Both the position numbers and the translations under genes were made by a program. The notes beneath the pieces were generated by a model that was not told where the DNA came from, did not search any database, and saw nothing but the letters and a program-made list of their open reading frames with translations. A stretch of DNA of 64,000 nucleotides from Vampirovibrio chlorellavorus (GTDB lineage: Bacteria > Cyanobacteriota > Vampirovibrionia > Vampirovibrionales > Vampirovibrionaceae): positions 44,065 to 108,064 of the forward strand of contig LAPX01000019.1 of assembly GCA_001858525.1 (NCBI GenBank), read 5' to 3'. This document shows, one piece after another, positions 8,075 to 17,728 of the stretch; positions within the stretch are counted from its first letter, which is position 1; the number at the start of each line of letters is the position of its first letter.

Positions 8075-8974
8075 AGGCTCTATTAAGCTTGTCTAATGCC
8101 AGCGTATGCTTCTCTTCAGGCATTTTGTTTAGGTTGAGAAGCTTCCATTTTACCGCTGGCAAGTCGCCAATTCCTTTCAGTCCCAGTAATGACCAGTTGG
8201 GTGAGCGGCCCTTAAAAGATATTAGAAAGTGTTTTCATCTTCTGTCAGACCTTTGTGAATCGATTGAATTAAATTTTCACGAGCCACTTCCAGTTCTTCG
8301 ACCGATACATGCACCTCTGCCATATTGGCAAATTCTCCATCGTATACGGAACGGATGTCTTTTCGGTGTGGATTTAATAGCTCTGCCATAGGGCGGTTAG
8401 CACTGATTAGATAAACCAGAAAGGTTTTACGGAGGTCATCCGTAATGCCCTCGTTCTCTAACAGCCATTTAATGTCAAAGAGATCCCGTGGGTGTTGACG
8501 ATCCAATGCCGCACAGATTTTACCGGCATAAACATCGGAGAAGGACATAACCTGCATACTGGCATAGCCAAAGGTTGCTTCTACCGCATCCACAACGTCT
8601 TTTTCTTCTGGTGGGAACACACTCCCTCGCAATACCGGTGATAACTCCACTTTAATTTGGACACCTTGCTGAGCAATCAGTAAACGAAGTCCATCTGGGG
8701 CTTGATTGGGGCGACCCACTTGAACACCTGGCAAACTAGCTTTAATATCTTGGATTATTCTCTCCAATGCCTCGCTAACCCGTTGAAGCGCTATTGTTCT
8801 ATCATCCATTGGGAGATAAACCAAATCGATGTCAACGGAAAGCCTTGGAAAATCTCTCAAGAACAGATTGATTGCAGTTCCCCCTTTTAACGCAAAGCAC
8901 TTTTCTTTGGCCACCAAGGGTAAAATACGAACCAAAAGCTGAACTTGCTTGTAATGGATTCTATTCCTGTCCAT
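8058..8974 (-). pseudogene. AbiEii-type toxin (module 2), C-terminus lost by frameshift
   Basis: The open frame (8222-8974, 250 residues) is an AbiEii-family nucleotidyltransferase with GGTAIN at 31-36 and the acidic pair in SVDIDL (D48, D50). It stops after EDENTF. In the next frame the minus strand continues without a gap as LISFKGRSPNWSLLGLKG and then LPAVKWKLLNLNKM, ending at TGA 8058-8060, which is the usual C-terminal part of this family. The lengths fit loss of a single base, most simply one T from the run near 8224-8226. Restoring it gives about 305 residues. The toxin is therefore probably inactivated, or the site is a sequencing error. It overlaps its AbiEi partner by 14 bases. Confidence 0.85.
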
Positions 8975-9788
8975 ATTTTTCTTCTTCTTGCATCTCTTCC
9001 GGGACAGTAATCAGATACTTGGAATCCAGTTTCCCACCCTTGGCCAATACTCTTTTGCCAGAGCCCAATGAGCCACTTTCCCACGTGTAACTTTCAATGT
9101 CCAGTTTTTCAAACCAGGCGTGCCGATGACGCTCTGCAAACCATAGGAACAGACGCCGAACTTTCACATTTTGGCAAAGTGCTAAGAGTTTATTCAGGCG
9201 CTTTGGCGATAAATTCACCAAGCCTTGCATTAACTGATCGGCATGCTCAAACGATATTTTCTCTGGCACATCCAGTAAGATTTCAAACCAAGCTCTCTCT
9301 GGGGAGGATGCCACTATATCACTGAAGGATAAAGCCATGTCTGTGGGCATTTTTGTTTCAAACTCATTCAGGGCATCAAAGCCATTCTGATTATGCCTTC
9401 CTAGTAACTGGGCTTCATTATGCCTAACAAAGGTAACATCGGGCAGCAATTTATTGAGCCATACCGGCAAGTGTTCTTGCCCATATAGGTGAACAGTTTG
9501 ATGCTTTCCCAGCTCAAGGTAGTGTCCCAATCCTTGATAGATCAACGCGGTTATGCCCCCCGGACGCAAGTCACTACCCATTCTCTGCAAGGAGTAAACC
9601 ACTCCTTGCCACGTAAGCTTGGTATCGGGTCTTTTGTAGACGCCGTAGACAACAGAAGCCAACTGACCACTTTTGACCCAGTTATCCAGCGTATGGCGCG
9701 ATAATCCTTGCGCCAACAGCCAGGACTTGGTGACAACCAAGCCATAAGGGACATAATCGTGGGGTTTCAGTTTCTGAGTTACTGCCAT
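8961..9788 (-). CDS. abiEi: AbiEi-type antitoxin, module 2
   Basis: This is a 275-residue protein of the AbiEi antitoxin family. It has an N-terminal winged-helix domain (VVTKSWLLAQGLSRHTLDNW, then LASVVYGVYKRP), an extended central region (ALIYQGLGHYLELGKHQTVH), and a C-terminal domain with LVNLSPKRLNKLL. It would repress the operon and block AbiEii. The frame is intact although its toxin is frameshifted. The ribosome site before ATG 9788 is weak. Two copies of a CGGC-N-GCCG palindrome lie just upstream. Confidence 0.85.
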   Translation of the reverse strand: MAVTQKLKPHDYVPYGLVVTKSWLLAQGLSRHTLDNWVKSGQLASVVYGVYKRPDTKLTWQGVVYSLQRMGSDLRPGGITALIYQGLGHYLELGKHQTVHLYGQEHLPVWLNKLLPDVTFVRHNEAQLLGRHNQNGFDALNEFETKMPTDMALSFSDIVASSPERAWFEILLDVPEKISFEHADQLMQGLVNLSPKRLNKLLALCQNVKVRRLFLWFAERHRHAWFEKLDIESYTWESGSLGSGKRVLAKGGKLDSKYLITVPEEMQEEEKYGQE

Positions 9789-9810
9789 CTTTAGTTTACA
9801 ACTTTCAAAA

Positions 9811-9907
9811 AATGCGGCAAAAATCGCCGTAAATTCCTATATTGTTAAACTTTATCATGTTTTTAGGTTTATTCAAGGTTCTATTTGCGGCAAATTTCGC
9901 CGTAAAT
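9811..9907. promoter_or_regulatory. Paired palindromic operators of AbiE module 2
   Basis: Two near-identical sites, TGCGGCAAAAATCGCCGTAA (from 9813) and TGCGGCAAATTTCGCCGTAA (from 9886), lie 73 bases apart, close to seven helical turns. Each is an imperfect palindrome with CGGC/GCCG arms. They sit directly upstream of the abiEi start at 9788. By analogy with AbiEi autoregulation through inverted repeats, they are the likely operator pair. Confidence 0.65.
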
Positions 9908-10058
9908 ACATAAATATTTAAACCTGGTTGGGTTTGTCCACCGCTTTCGATTGGCCAAAATTTCGAACGCCTGTCAGGACTTTCTGGCCGACCATATGCG
10001 AGAGATGAAGCGGCCATAAGCCCTTATCGAAGAGGCAGAACCCAGTTCTTTGGGCTAA

Positions 10059-10082
10059 AATGTACTGTGGGGATTGTACATT
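10059..10082. promoter_or_regulatory. Inverted repeat upstream of phosphoesterase
   Basis: AATGTAC and GTACATT face each other across ten bases, 57 bases before the phosphoesterase start. This could be an operator. The regulator is unknown. Apart from the AbiE operators I see nothing else in the 350-base gap 9789-10138. Confidence 0.4.
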
Positions 10083-10138
10083 GCCAGAAAGTCTGGATTT
10101 CAAGGATACTTATTGAAGTTTATTAGAGAAAGCTGGCC

Positions 10139-10894
10139 ATGAAGCTGAACATCTTGAGCGATGTCCATAACGAATTTTCGGTTCTGCCAATTCCACATAC
10201 CGATGCGGATGTTGTCATTCTGGCAGGGGATATTGATCTGGATGCCCGAGCCATCGAATGGGCTAAAGGTTTTGACAAGCAGGTTGTTTATTTGCCTGGA
10301 AACCACGAATACTACAAAGGACATTTGGAAACGGTAGATCAGCGTATCAGGGATGCGGCAGCAGGCACCAATGTCTCGATTCTGGATGGGGAATTGATTA
10401 TCGATAATGTTCGTTTTCTGGGCGGGATACTCTGGACGGATTTTAAATTATTTAGCGAGGCTCAGGCAGAATTCGCCAAACTGGATGCCCAAGCCAGCAT
10501 GAACGATTATCGTCTGATTAGAACAGGGGCGGGGTATAGAAAATTAAATCCCAATGACACGCAGCTCATCTTCCACAAGACTGTAGTCCTATTGGAAACG
10601 CGATTAAAGGAGCCTTTCCCTGGCAAGACGGTGGTTGTTACCCATCATGCCCCATCCTTTCAAAGTATCGCTCCTATGTATCGGCAAGACAGTTTAACAC
10701 CTGCCTTTGCGTCCAACCTCGATTATTTAATGGGAGAGCCTATCTCTCTCTGGATACACGGACATGTACACCACAGCAATGATTATGAAATTAACGGAAC
10801 ACGAATCATTTCAAATCCCCGAGGCTACCAGCTCAAGGGTGACGCGTCTCCAGAAAACCCAGACTTTAAAGCAGATCTCATTATCGAAGTATAG
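10139..10894 (+). CDS. Calcineurin-like metallophosphoesterase
   Basis: This is a 251-residue cytoplasmic enzyme of the binuclear metallophosphatase superfamily. All metal ligands are visible: SDVH (D8, H10), GDID (D31), GNHE (N55, H56), VTHHAPS near 163 and GHVHH near 204. The substrate is unknown. Members act on phosphomonoesters, phosphodiesters or nucleotides. There is no signal peptide. It stands alone on the plus strand between two toxin-antitoxin modules. The ribosome site is weak (GAGAAAG about seven bases upstream). Confidence 0.85.
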   Translation: MKLNILSDVHNEFSVLPIPHTDADVVILAGDIDLDARAIEWAKGFDKQVVYLPGNHEYYKGHLETVDQRIRDAAAGTNVSILDGELIIDNVRFLGGILWTDFKLFSEAQAEFAKLDAQASMNDYRLIRTGAGYRKLNPNDTQLIFHKTVVLLETRLKEPFPGKTVVVTHHAPSFQSIAPMYRQDSLTPAFASNLDYLMGEPISLWIHGHVHHSNDYEINGTRIISNPRGYQLKGDASPENPDFKADLIIEV

Positions 10895-10899
10895 CGAAA

Positions 10900-11232
10900 C
10901 TAGGCTTGTGCCAAATTGCGGCTTTTGTTGGACGCTTTGCCGGTTGGCTGCATGCTGATTACCAGTTCATACCCTGTTGCTTCAGCGATTTTAGATAATG
11001 TCGCCACCGTAATATTGGAACTGCCTTTTTCGGCCCTTGAGATATTGGCTTGCCTGGTTCCAATACGCTTGGCGAGTTGCTCTTGAGTCAGATTAGCCTC
11101 TGTTCGAGCATTATAAATCATCTTGGCGATGTCATAACTTTTCTGTAAGGCGTCATAAGCCTGTTTAACTTCCACATCTTCCAGAAGTTCTTGCTTATAG
11201 TCTTTAAAGCTTCTTCCTGCTTTGCTTGTCAT
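10900..11232 (-). CDS. XRE-family antitoxin (HigA-like)
   Basis: This 110-residue protein has a C-terminal helix-turn-helix (about residues 46-95: NLTQEQLAKRIGTRQANISR, then VATLSKIAEATGYEL), as in HigA antitoxins paired with Gp49/HigB toxins. Its strong GGAGG site precedes ATG 11232, and it follows the toxin gene by 21 bases. The toxin-first order is typical of higBA. The frame is intact. It should bind the toxin and, with it, the palindromes at 11618-11670. Confidence 0.88.
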   Translation of the reverse strand: MTSKAGRSFKDYKQELLEDVEVKQAYDALQKSYDIAKMIYNARTEANLTQEQLAKRIGTRQANISRAEKGSSNITVATLSKIAEATGYELVISMQPTGKASNKSRNLAQA

Positions 11233-11253
11233 TTCTATTTCCTCCGAAGGTAC

Positions 11254-11613
11254 CTATTTCGAGTATCTTCTCAAGTGATCTTCTTTGTAGTCCTTGGCTT
11301 TCTGGATTTCACTGGGCGGTGTCTTTTGCGTTTTCTTGGTGAAACCATTTAAAAGAACAAACTGGGTGCCATCAAACAGGAAATAAAAGATCCGTTGGGC
11401 ATTGTTACTGAAGATGCTGCGAAGCTCATAGAGGTTCTTTTCTCCTTTGATGGACTTGACCAGTGGTTCTCTGGCCTTGGTTCCAAGCTCTTCTAGAAGG
11501 TCAATATCTCGTAAGAGTTTGGCTTTTTCCTTTTTGGGCAGACTGTCTATGAACTCGAACACCGGACAATCGCCATTGGCTTATTCATAGAGCCTGACTT
11601 CAAATGAACTCAT
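11254..11613 (-). pseudogene. HigB/RelE-like toxin with nonsense codon near the N-terminus
   Basis: The remaining open frame (from GTG 11562) gives 102 residues of the phage-derived Gp49/HigB RelE-fold toxin family (EFIDSLPKKEKAKLLRDI, then NLYELRSI and RIFYFLFDG). Upstream in the same frame lies ATG 11613 encoding M-S-S-F-E-V-R-L-Y-E, then TAA (11581-11583), then A-N-G-D-C-P-V. That is the normal family N-terminus interrupted by one stop codon, probably once AAA (Lys). The GTG has no good ribosome site. The toxin is therefore likely inactive or made as a truncated form. The full frame would be 119 residues. Confidence 0.8.
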
Positions 11614-11617
11614 TAAG

Positions 11618-11676
11618 CATATCTTTTATGATATGACACTACACTTTTATTTTATATCATTTAAGATATAGTGCAA
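11618..11676 (-). promoter_or_regulatory. HigBA promoter with two operators
   Basis: Two related palindromes are present: CATATC-N6-GATATG (11618-11635) and TATATC-N6-GATATA (11653-11670), centres 35 bases apart. On the minus strand a -35 TTGCAC (11676-11671) and a -10 TAAAAT (11654-11649) are 16 bases apart. The upstream palindrome fills the spacer and the other covers the early transcribed region before the original ATG 11613. This is a classic autorepressed TA promoter. Confidence 0.65.
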
Positions 11677-11718
11677 CCCCTATGTCTCCCAATGTTACAA
11701 AATACGGGAGATATAAGC

Positions 11719-11732
11719 CTCTTCAAGAAGAG
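11719..11732. promoter_or_regulatory. Perfect palindrome upstream of the first hipB
   Basis: CTCTTC-AA-GAAGAG is a perfect 14-base palindrome about 90 bases before the hipB start. It is a candidate HipB operator, since HipB proteins bind short inverted repeats upstream of hipBA. A longer-range pair, ATGATCC (11748-11754) and GGATCAT (11813-11819), also faces inward. Confidence 0.35.
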
Positions 11733-11823
11733 AGCCTGATAAGAATAAATGATCCCGAACAGGACTATTTAATTAGTGCAAAATGGGCCAACGGGACAAA
11801 AAGCACCGTACAGGATCATGTTT

Positions 11824-12270
11824 ATGCGCCTTCACAATGCCCAAGACTTTGGTAAGCTAATCCGGGAAACCAGGAAGGCCAACAAGGTGACCCAAAAAGA
11901 ACTGGCTGCTGCCTGCGGTACTGGCATCCGTTTTATCCGAGAGCTGGAAAAGGGAAAGGCCAGTTGTGAATTGGGAAAAGCCCTACTGGTTGCCCTGATG
12001 CTCGGTATTAAGCTGGAAGCTTCACCTCCCAAGCCAATGCTGTTTCATCTCCTCCAGATAAAGGCACAGCCAATGACAACTGATGATAAAGTCCTCGCGG
12101 TACACCTGAATGGAGAGCCAATCGGCCTGCTGGAGCAAACGGTTTCCGGAAAAATGTGCTTTACTTATAACCCGGATGCGGTCAGGCCACTTTCCATTGG
12201 TATGCCGGTTCAGGCAAAAGCCTATGATGAGATTCAAACAGAAGCTTATTTTTTTGGGGCTGCTACCTGA
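11824..12270 (+). CDS. HipB-like regulator frame running into the HipA N-terminus
   Basis: From ATG 11824 (AGGA eight bases upstream) the first 70 residues or so are a Cro/C1-type helix-turn-helix of the HipB/Y4mF type (FGKLIRETRKANKVTQKELA, then IRFIRELEKGK). The frame does not stop there but reads through a linker (MLFHLLQIKAQP) into MTTDDKVLAVHLNGE, the start of HipA, ending at 12270. A tail in another frame (NAVSSPPDKGTANDN, stop 12081-12083) overlaps the HipA ATG as in ordinary hipBA operons. hipB may therefore have suffered a one-base deletion near 12031-12036. The DNA-binding part is intact either way. Confidence 0.7.
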   Translation: MRLHNAQDFGKLIRETRKANKVTQKELAAACGTGIRFIRELEKGKASCELGKALLVALMLGIKLEASPPKPMLFHLLQIKAQPMTTDDKVLAVHLNGEPIGLLEQTVSGKMCFTYNPDAVRPLSIGMPVQAKAYDEIQTEAYFFGAAT

Positions 12271-13394
12271 AAGCGAAATGGCGAGGAAAGCCATCGGCAA
12301 GCGTTACGGGGTTAATTTCCATAACAGTTTTTCTCTCCTGAAGGCGATTGGTTACGATTGTGCGGGCGCTGTCTCATTGCATGCACTGGAAGAGCAGGGT
12401 CAGCCGGAAAGCGCCAAATTCTTTCCATTGGAAGGGCGTGTACTTTCTGAACAGGAACTCTACCAGCACATCCGGGAGCTGCCTCAAAAGCCTCTATTCT
12501 TGGGTGTGGAAGGCCTGAGGCTTTCATTGGCGGGGGCTCAGGACAAGGCGGCGGTTTGCCTGATTGATAACGAAGTAGCATTGCCTCAAAACGGCTGCCC
12601 AACCACTCATATTCTTAAGCCTGTCATTCAGGGTTTTGATGGCATGGTTCAGAATGAATACCTGTGCCTGAAATTGGCTCAGCGGATCGGTCTGAGTGTA
12701 CCCCATGCGGAAATCCGCTGGGCGCAGGATATGCCTTACCTCTTGATTGAGCGTTATGATCGCCTTGTTCATATCAATGGCCAAAACAATCAGGTTCAGC
12801 GCATTCATCAGGAGGATTTCTGCCAGGCGCTGGGTGTTGTTTCCTCCCGGAAATACCAAAGTGAAGGCGGGCCTGACTTCAAAGCGTGTTTTGACCTACT
12901 CTACAATACGACCCAGCCGGTCAAAGATCGTAAGGCACTTGCAGCGTTAATGGTATTTAATTATCTTATCGGCAATATGGATGCCCATGGAAAAAACTTT
13001 TCCTTGGTTCATCGACCTATCCGAGGGCAGCCAGTGGGAATGTTGTTAGGCCTGACTCATCCTGAAGACTTTGTAGAACTCACTCCCGTTTACGATGTCG
13101 TGTGCACTAGGGCTTATCCTGATTTGACTGAAAAAATGGCCATGAAAATTGGCGGCTACGTATGAATGGGACAAAATATTGCCTCGCCATTGGGAACGCC
13201 ACTGCAAAGAGATAGGCTACTCATATCCTGCCTTAAGAGAAGTCTTGCATCAACAAGCTCTAACTATCCTGGATGCCGTTCAAACTGAGCGGAACAAGCT
13301 CATTGAAGCAAACTTGTCCCATCCAATTGTTGAGGAAATGACGCGCCTTTTCGAACGGCATATCCAGAAAACGCTGGAAAAGTTTAATGCTTAA
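12073..13394 (+). pseudogene. hipA: HipA-like kinase toxin, broken by two +1 frameshifts
   Basis: Three successive frames make one HipA. The N-subdomain runs from ATG 12073 to about 12255 (ends EIQTEAYFFG). The kinase core runs from about 12258 to 13157 (GLLPESEMARKAIGKRYGV, ATP loop LSLAGAQDK, HILKP, ERYDR, catalytic NYLIGNMDAHGKN, VYDVV). The C-terminus runs from about 13158 to 13394 (YEWDKILPRHWERHC). Each junction needs removal of one extra base: one in the T7G4 run near 12249-12259, one near 13157 (TAC-G-TAT). Joined, it would have about 440 residues. The kinase cannot be made as one chain, so the toxin is presumed dead. Confidence 0.85.
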
Positions 13395-13466
13395 GATGTG
13401 TGTTGTTACTAATGAGTACCCTGACAATCAGTAAATACAAAACTCGCAGAATAATGGATTTTAGTA

Positions 13467-16400
13467 TTATGCGCCTTCACACGCTTCTGGCTGACCGAAA
13501 AGGCCATACATCACAGGTAGGATAAACAAGTTCAAGATCGTTGAACTGATCAATCCACCGACAATCACGATGGCCATTGGATGTTCGATTTCTTGTCCCG
13601 GCTTCTCACCACCGAAAACCAGGGGTAACAGGGCCAGCATGGCCGCTAATGCGGTCATGAGGATGGGTGAAAGTCGCTCCTTGGCTCCCTGGATAATCAA
13701 GGCGGCATCAAACGACTTTCCCTCTTCCAGCTGAAGATGCCGGTAGTGGCTTATTAGCATGATGCTGTTCCGGGCGGCAATGCCCAAAACCGTGACAAAC
13801 CCGATCAACGATCCCAAGGACAAAACCCCTCCGGTCAGAATCACGCCGACTAACCCGCCAAACAAGGCAAAGGGAAGACTGAGCAGAATCAAAAGCGTTA
13901 AGCGAATTGAACGGAAGTCCGCATGCAGAATGATCATGATGCCAATCAGGGATATGAAGGAAAAGAGCATGATTCGGTCTTTGGAAGCTTGTTGTGCGGC
14001 ATATTCGCCCAACAATTCCGGATGATAGCCTTTGTCGAATGGAACGGACTTGAGCTTTTGTTCAATGTCCCGGGCCACGCCTCCCAAATCCCGACCGGCG
14101 ACGTTACACGTTACTTCGGTATAACGGGAAGCCATTTCCCTTGAAATCAAGTTGGGTGTCGGGGCAATGATGACATCTGCCACGTCTCGCAGGGGAACGG
14201 TTTCCCCGGTGGGCGTCGTGATTAGAACTTGCCGCAAGGCCGATAAATCCTGACGCATGGACGGTGTACCCGTCACCACAATATCGAATGAATTTTGATC
14301 TTCATGAAACTCGCCGACTTTGATCCCCTTGAGGAAAATACCGGCGGTTCGGCGGACATCGCCGGGGGTAATGCCAAATTGGGAAGCCGCTTCGTTTCGG
14401 ACATGCACCTCAACTTGCGGAACCAAGACTTGCGGCTGAACCTTCAGATCCACCACGCCTTTAACGGGTTTCATCGCGGCATACACTTCTTGGGCTTTGC
14501 CCCGAAGAACATCCAGGTTATCCCCGTAAATTCTGACAACCAGCGTTGCGCTGGAGCCCGTCAAAACCTCTTTGATACGTTCCCGCAGGTAGGTCAATAC
14601 ATCGCGGTATAGCCCTGGATAGCCGTCGATTACATTTTGGATTTTTGCCACGGTGGATTCATACGGCACCTTTGGGTCCAGGCTTACCCACAATTCGGTA
14701 AAGTTGGGACCAACCACTTCATCGGCCACTTCCGCCCGTCCAATATGTGCTCCAAAATTGCGGACACCCGGTACTGCCAACAACTCATCGCTGACTTGGA
14801 TCGTAATCCGTCGCATGGCATCAATGGACGTTCCCGGCTTTTCGACCCAGTGCATCAGGAAATCGTATTCCTTGAAGTTGGGCAAAAATTCCTCTCCCAG
14901 AAAAGGCATGGCTAAAAGCCCTGTCAGAATGGTAGCCGCCATGATGCCTGTGACCTGCTTTTTGCGATCCAGCAATCGGGTTAAATGTTTTTCATAACGA
15001 GGCTTGAGCCAATTCACCAAAGGCGGTTCCTTTTGTTTTCCTGCCGACTTCGGGAGCAACAGCAAGGCCAAGGCGGGTGTTAGCGTCAACGCCACAAACA
15101 GGGAAGCAATGATAGCAGTCATGTAAGACAAGGCCAATGGTCTGAAGAAAGACCCTGAAACCCCTTCCAACATCAAGACGGGAAGCAATACCAGGGCCAC
15201 GATCACGCTGCCATAAACCACGGCGCTCCGGACTTCCAGAGAGGCATTCAGAACAACCATGAAGGGAGATTGCGGGCTCTCGCTTGCCTTGTTCAGCTTC
15301 AGACGCCGCATGATATTTTCCACGTCAATAATGGCGTCGTCCACTACTTCGCCTAAGGCAATGATCAACCCGGCCAATACCATTGTGTTCAATGTCCCGC
15401 CTTGATACTGAAGAGCGAGCGCGGCAACCAGCAAGGACGTTGGAATTGCCAAGACGCTAATCAGCGCCGTTCGCCAGTTGTTCAGGAAAAAGGCCAGCAC
15501 CAGAATGACAAGCAGGCATCCCAGCAACATGGCATGGTTCAGGTTGTGCAAGGACATTTCAATAAACGTGGCGGGCCTGAAAATGGAGGAATCAATTTCC
15601 AGTCCTTTTAAACCGGGACGGAGTGAATCCAGGGCCTTTTCCACCTTATGCGTGACTTCCAGAGTATTACCCCACGGCTGCTTTTCTACAATGAGCAAAA
15701 GCCCCGGCCCGTGATTCACCACCGCATCCCCAATCGGCGGAGGAAAACCTTCCGTGAGCGTTGCCACGCGATCCAGGTTCAGGGGAACACCGTTATTAAG
15801 GCCGACTGGGATTTTTGCCAGATCCTGGGCTGATGTTAGGTTCATCATGTGGGAAACGGAAAGCCGTTGGTTCGGCGTATCAATAAATCCGCCCCCTTCA
15901 ATTCTCAAGGCATCCTGGCTGGCCTTCACGATTTGATCAACACTGACGCCGTGGGTCCTCAATCGCTCCGGATCAATCTGAATTTGAAACTGCCGGTCTC
16001 GCTGCCCCCAAATCGCCACGTTCGCCACGCCTGGAACGGCCATCAAGCGGGGACGGATAGTCCACTTTGCTAGCGTGGTCATGTCTATCTGAGACATGGT
16101 TTTAGAGGAGACACCGATTTTCAAGACCCGGCTGGTGGAAGATAGCGGCGATAAAATGACCGGCGGTTTGGCGGCAACCGGCAACGTGGCGGAAAGATGG
16201 GTCAAGCGCTCCTGCACCAGTTGACGGACTTGGGTTAGGTTTGCGTCTTTCTGGAAATAAAGCACGACAGATGATAATCCTAAAACCGATTTAGAGCGAA
16301 TTTTATCCAGCTTGGCAACCCCGCTGAGCGCGTTTTCAATCGGCACCGTCACCAAAGCCTCGACGTCCGTGGTGGATAGCCCTTGCGCTTCTGTTTGCAC

Positions 16401-16547
16401 TTCAACCAGTAGTGGCGCGAATTCTGGGAAGACATCAAAAGCGGTTGACTCCATCAACGTGCGACTGCCCAGAAACATGAGAATGACCGTGATCGCTACG
16501 ACAGCAATACGCAATTGCAGAGAGGTTTGAATCAGCCAGCGGATCAT
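13467..16547 (-). CDS. RND heavy-metal efflux pump (CusA/CzcA family)
   Basis: This is a 1026-residue inner-membrane RND permease with the family plan of two sets of six membrane segments and two large periplasmic loops. The N-terminus ([20 protein letters not shown]) and VTVPIENAL are typical of heavy-metal RND pumps. The fourth-segment motif is [15 protein letters not shown] (near residue 395). This differs from the DFGxIVDG of divalent-cation CzcA pumps such as the one at 36103, so the metal is uncertain. It starts in an ATGA overlap with the fusion protein gene. A divergent two-component system probably controls the operon. Confidence 0.9.
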   Translation of the reverse strand: MIRWLIQTSLQLRIAVVAITVILMFLGSRTLMESTAFDVFPEFAPLLVEVQTEAQGLSTTDVEALVTVPIENALSGVAKLDKIRSKSVLGLSSVVLYFQKDANLTQVRQLVQERLTHLSATLPVAAKPPVILSPLSSTSRVLKIGVSSKTMSQIDMTTLAKWTIRPRLMAVPGVANVAIWGQRDRQFQIQIDPERLRTHGVSVDQIVKASQDALRIEGGGFIDTPNQRLSVSHMMNLTSAQDLAKIPVGLNNGVPLNLDRVATLTEGFPPPIGDAVVNHGPGLLLIVEKQPWGNTLEVTHKVEKALDSLRPGLKGLEIDSSIFRPATFIEMSLHNLNHAMLLGCLLVILVLAFFLNNWRTALISVLAIPTSLLVAALALQYQGGTLNTMVLAGLIIALGEVVDDAIIDVENIMRRLKLNKASESPQSPFMVVLNASLEVRSAVVYGSVIVALVLLPVLMLEGVSGSFFRPLALSYMTAIIASLFVALTLTPALALLLLPKSAGKQKEPPLVNWLKPRYEKHLTRLLDRKKQVTGIMAATILTGLLAMPFLGEEFLPNFKEYDFLMHWVEKPGTSIDAMRRITIQVSDELLAVPGVRNFGAHIGRAEVADEVVGPNFTELWVSLDPKVPYESTVAKIQNVIDGYPGLYRDVLTYLRERIKEVLTGSSATLVVRIYGDNLDVLRGKAQEVYAAMKPVKGVVDLKVQPQVLVPQVEVHVRNEAASQFGITPGDVRRTAGIFLKGIKVGEFHEDQNSFDIVVTGTPSMRQDLSALRQVLITTPTGETVPLRDVADVIIAPTPNLISREMASRYTEVTCNVAGRDLGGVARDIEQKLKSVPFDKGYHPELLGEYAAQQASKDRIMLFSFISLIGIMIILHADFRSIRLTLLILLSLPFALFGGLVGVILTGGVLSLGSLIGFVTVLGIAARNSIMLISHYRHLQLEEGKSFDAALIIQGAKERLSPILMTALAAMLALLPLVFGGEKPGQEIEHPMAIVIVGGLISSTILNLFILPVMYGLFGQPEACEGA

Positions 16548-17728
16548 TTTCCAACTCCAAACTCGGTGCCGAAGAGTTCAGCCGCACCGATATAGACAAT
16601 TTTTGATTCCGGCTCAATGCCGTTCGCCAGAATGGCTTTGTCTCCAATGACCCGGCTGATTAAAACCCGTTTTCGGGCATACGTGTGTGGGGCCACTTTC
16701 CGGTAGATCCAAGTCCCGCCGTCAATATCATAGACAACGGCGGAAAACGGAATTGTCAGGCCGGATTGGCTTCCTTTTTCGGTTAAAGTGACGCTGACTT
16801 TTTGCCCGACCTGAAAGGCGTTATCGCTATTGGACAACTCATAGAACAAATCAGTTGAAATGGCTTGAGGATTCGCTGTAGGTGGTCCCGGAACAAAACG
16901 GGCGACCCTGGAGCCGCTCCCAGCATTTTCACCCAACGGCTGTACCAATGCGGTTTGAGAACTGCTAACGCTCGACAAGTCACCCGCGTAAACAGGTACT
17001 CGGACCCAAACCGGATTCAAGCTGCTGACCTCAAAGAGTGGCGTTCCCCCGGAGATAATCTGAGTGGGGGTCACATAAATCTTTTGAACCATGCCAGTAA
17101 GTGGCGCTTTAATGCCCATGACGGAAAGCTGAGGCGTGTCTGAACGCGTAATATGTCCATTTAAAAATCGTTGACGCGATTGGGCCGCATTCAAAGCCGC
17201 CTGGGCGTTTTCCAGTGCCGCTTGAGATTCCTGCAATAATCGTTGACTGGTACTTTGATCCTGGACGAGTTGCTGATAACGATTCACCTGAGCCTGGGTC
17301 ACTTCCAACTGCTTTTGGCGAACCGTAACCTCTTGCTGCGCTCCCAATCCGCTGGTGTCATTGGGGAGTGCAACCAGATTGAAAAGCGTTTGTCCCTTGT
17401 GGACGGTACGGCCTGCAACCAGGGTGTTTCCAGTCAATTTCCCCGTAAAAGGAGCCGTAACGGTGACTGTAAATCCGGGAACCGCCAGAACCTCTCCATG
17501 CTGGGTGAGCGTCCTGGAGATATTTTGGCTCTGTAACGTTGTGGTTTTAATACCTAATCGTTTTTCGGCTTGTGCCGTTAAGGTAATGGTGGTGAGCTGG
17601 CTTTCCGGCACGGGGTTTTTGACTTCAGCGGGTGAAGGAGTTTTATGGGAATCCGAAGAACCACTGGTGCAACCGGTCAAACCCGTTGCGATGATAAGTA
17701 TTAACAGAAGGGATACGTTTTTTTTCAT
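16544..17728 (-). CDS. RND periplasmic membrane-fusion lipoprotein (HlyD family)
   Basis: This is a 394-residue adaptor that links the RND pump to the outer-membrane channel. The lipoprotein signal LTGC near residue 20 predicts lipid anchoring. A barrel-sandwich half ([19 protein letters not shown]) is followed by a helical hairpin rich in Gln and Ala (about 130-190), a second lipoyl half, and C-terminal beta-barrel domains. Both ends are coupled by ATGA overlaps: downstream to the pump, upstream to the outer-membrane factor gene. Confidence 0.9.
   Translation of the reverse strand: MKKNVSLLLILIIATGLTGCTSGSSDSHKTPSPAEVKNPVPESQLTTITLTAQAEKRLGIKTTTLQSQNISRTLTQHGEVLAVPGFTVTVTAPFTGKLTGNTLVAGRTVHKGQTLFNLVALPNDTSGLGAQQEVTVRQKQLEVTQAQVNRYQQLVQDQSTSQRLLQESQAALENAQAALNAAQSRQRFLNGHITRSDTPQLSVMGIKAPLTGMVQKIYVTPTQIISGGTPLFEVSSLNPVWVRVPVYAGDLSSVSSSQTALVQPLGENAGSGSRVARFVPGPPTANPQAISTDLFYELSNSDNAFQVGQKVSVTLTEKGSQSGLTIPFSAVVYDIDGGTWIYRKVAPHTYARKRVLISRVIGDKAILANGIEPESKIVYIGAAELFGTEFGVGK

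Noticed and set aside
8222..8230. Programmed frameshifting as explanation for the second AbiEii
   Set aside because: No classical slippery heptamer or downstream structure is seen. A one-base loss from a T-run is simpler.
12110..12257. N-terminal 50 codons of the long plus-strand frame ending at 13165
   Set aside because: These codons overlap the HipA N-domain in another frame and do not resemble HipA. The frame becomes real only after the frameshift near 12258.
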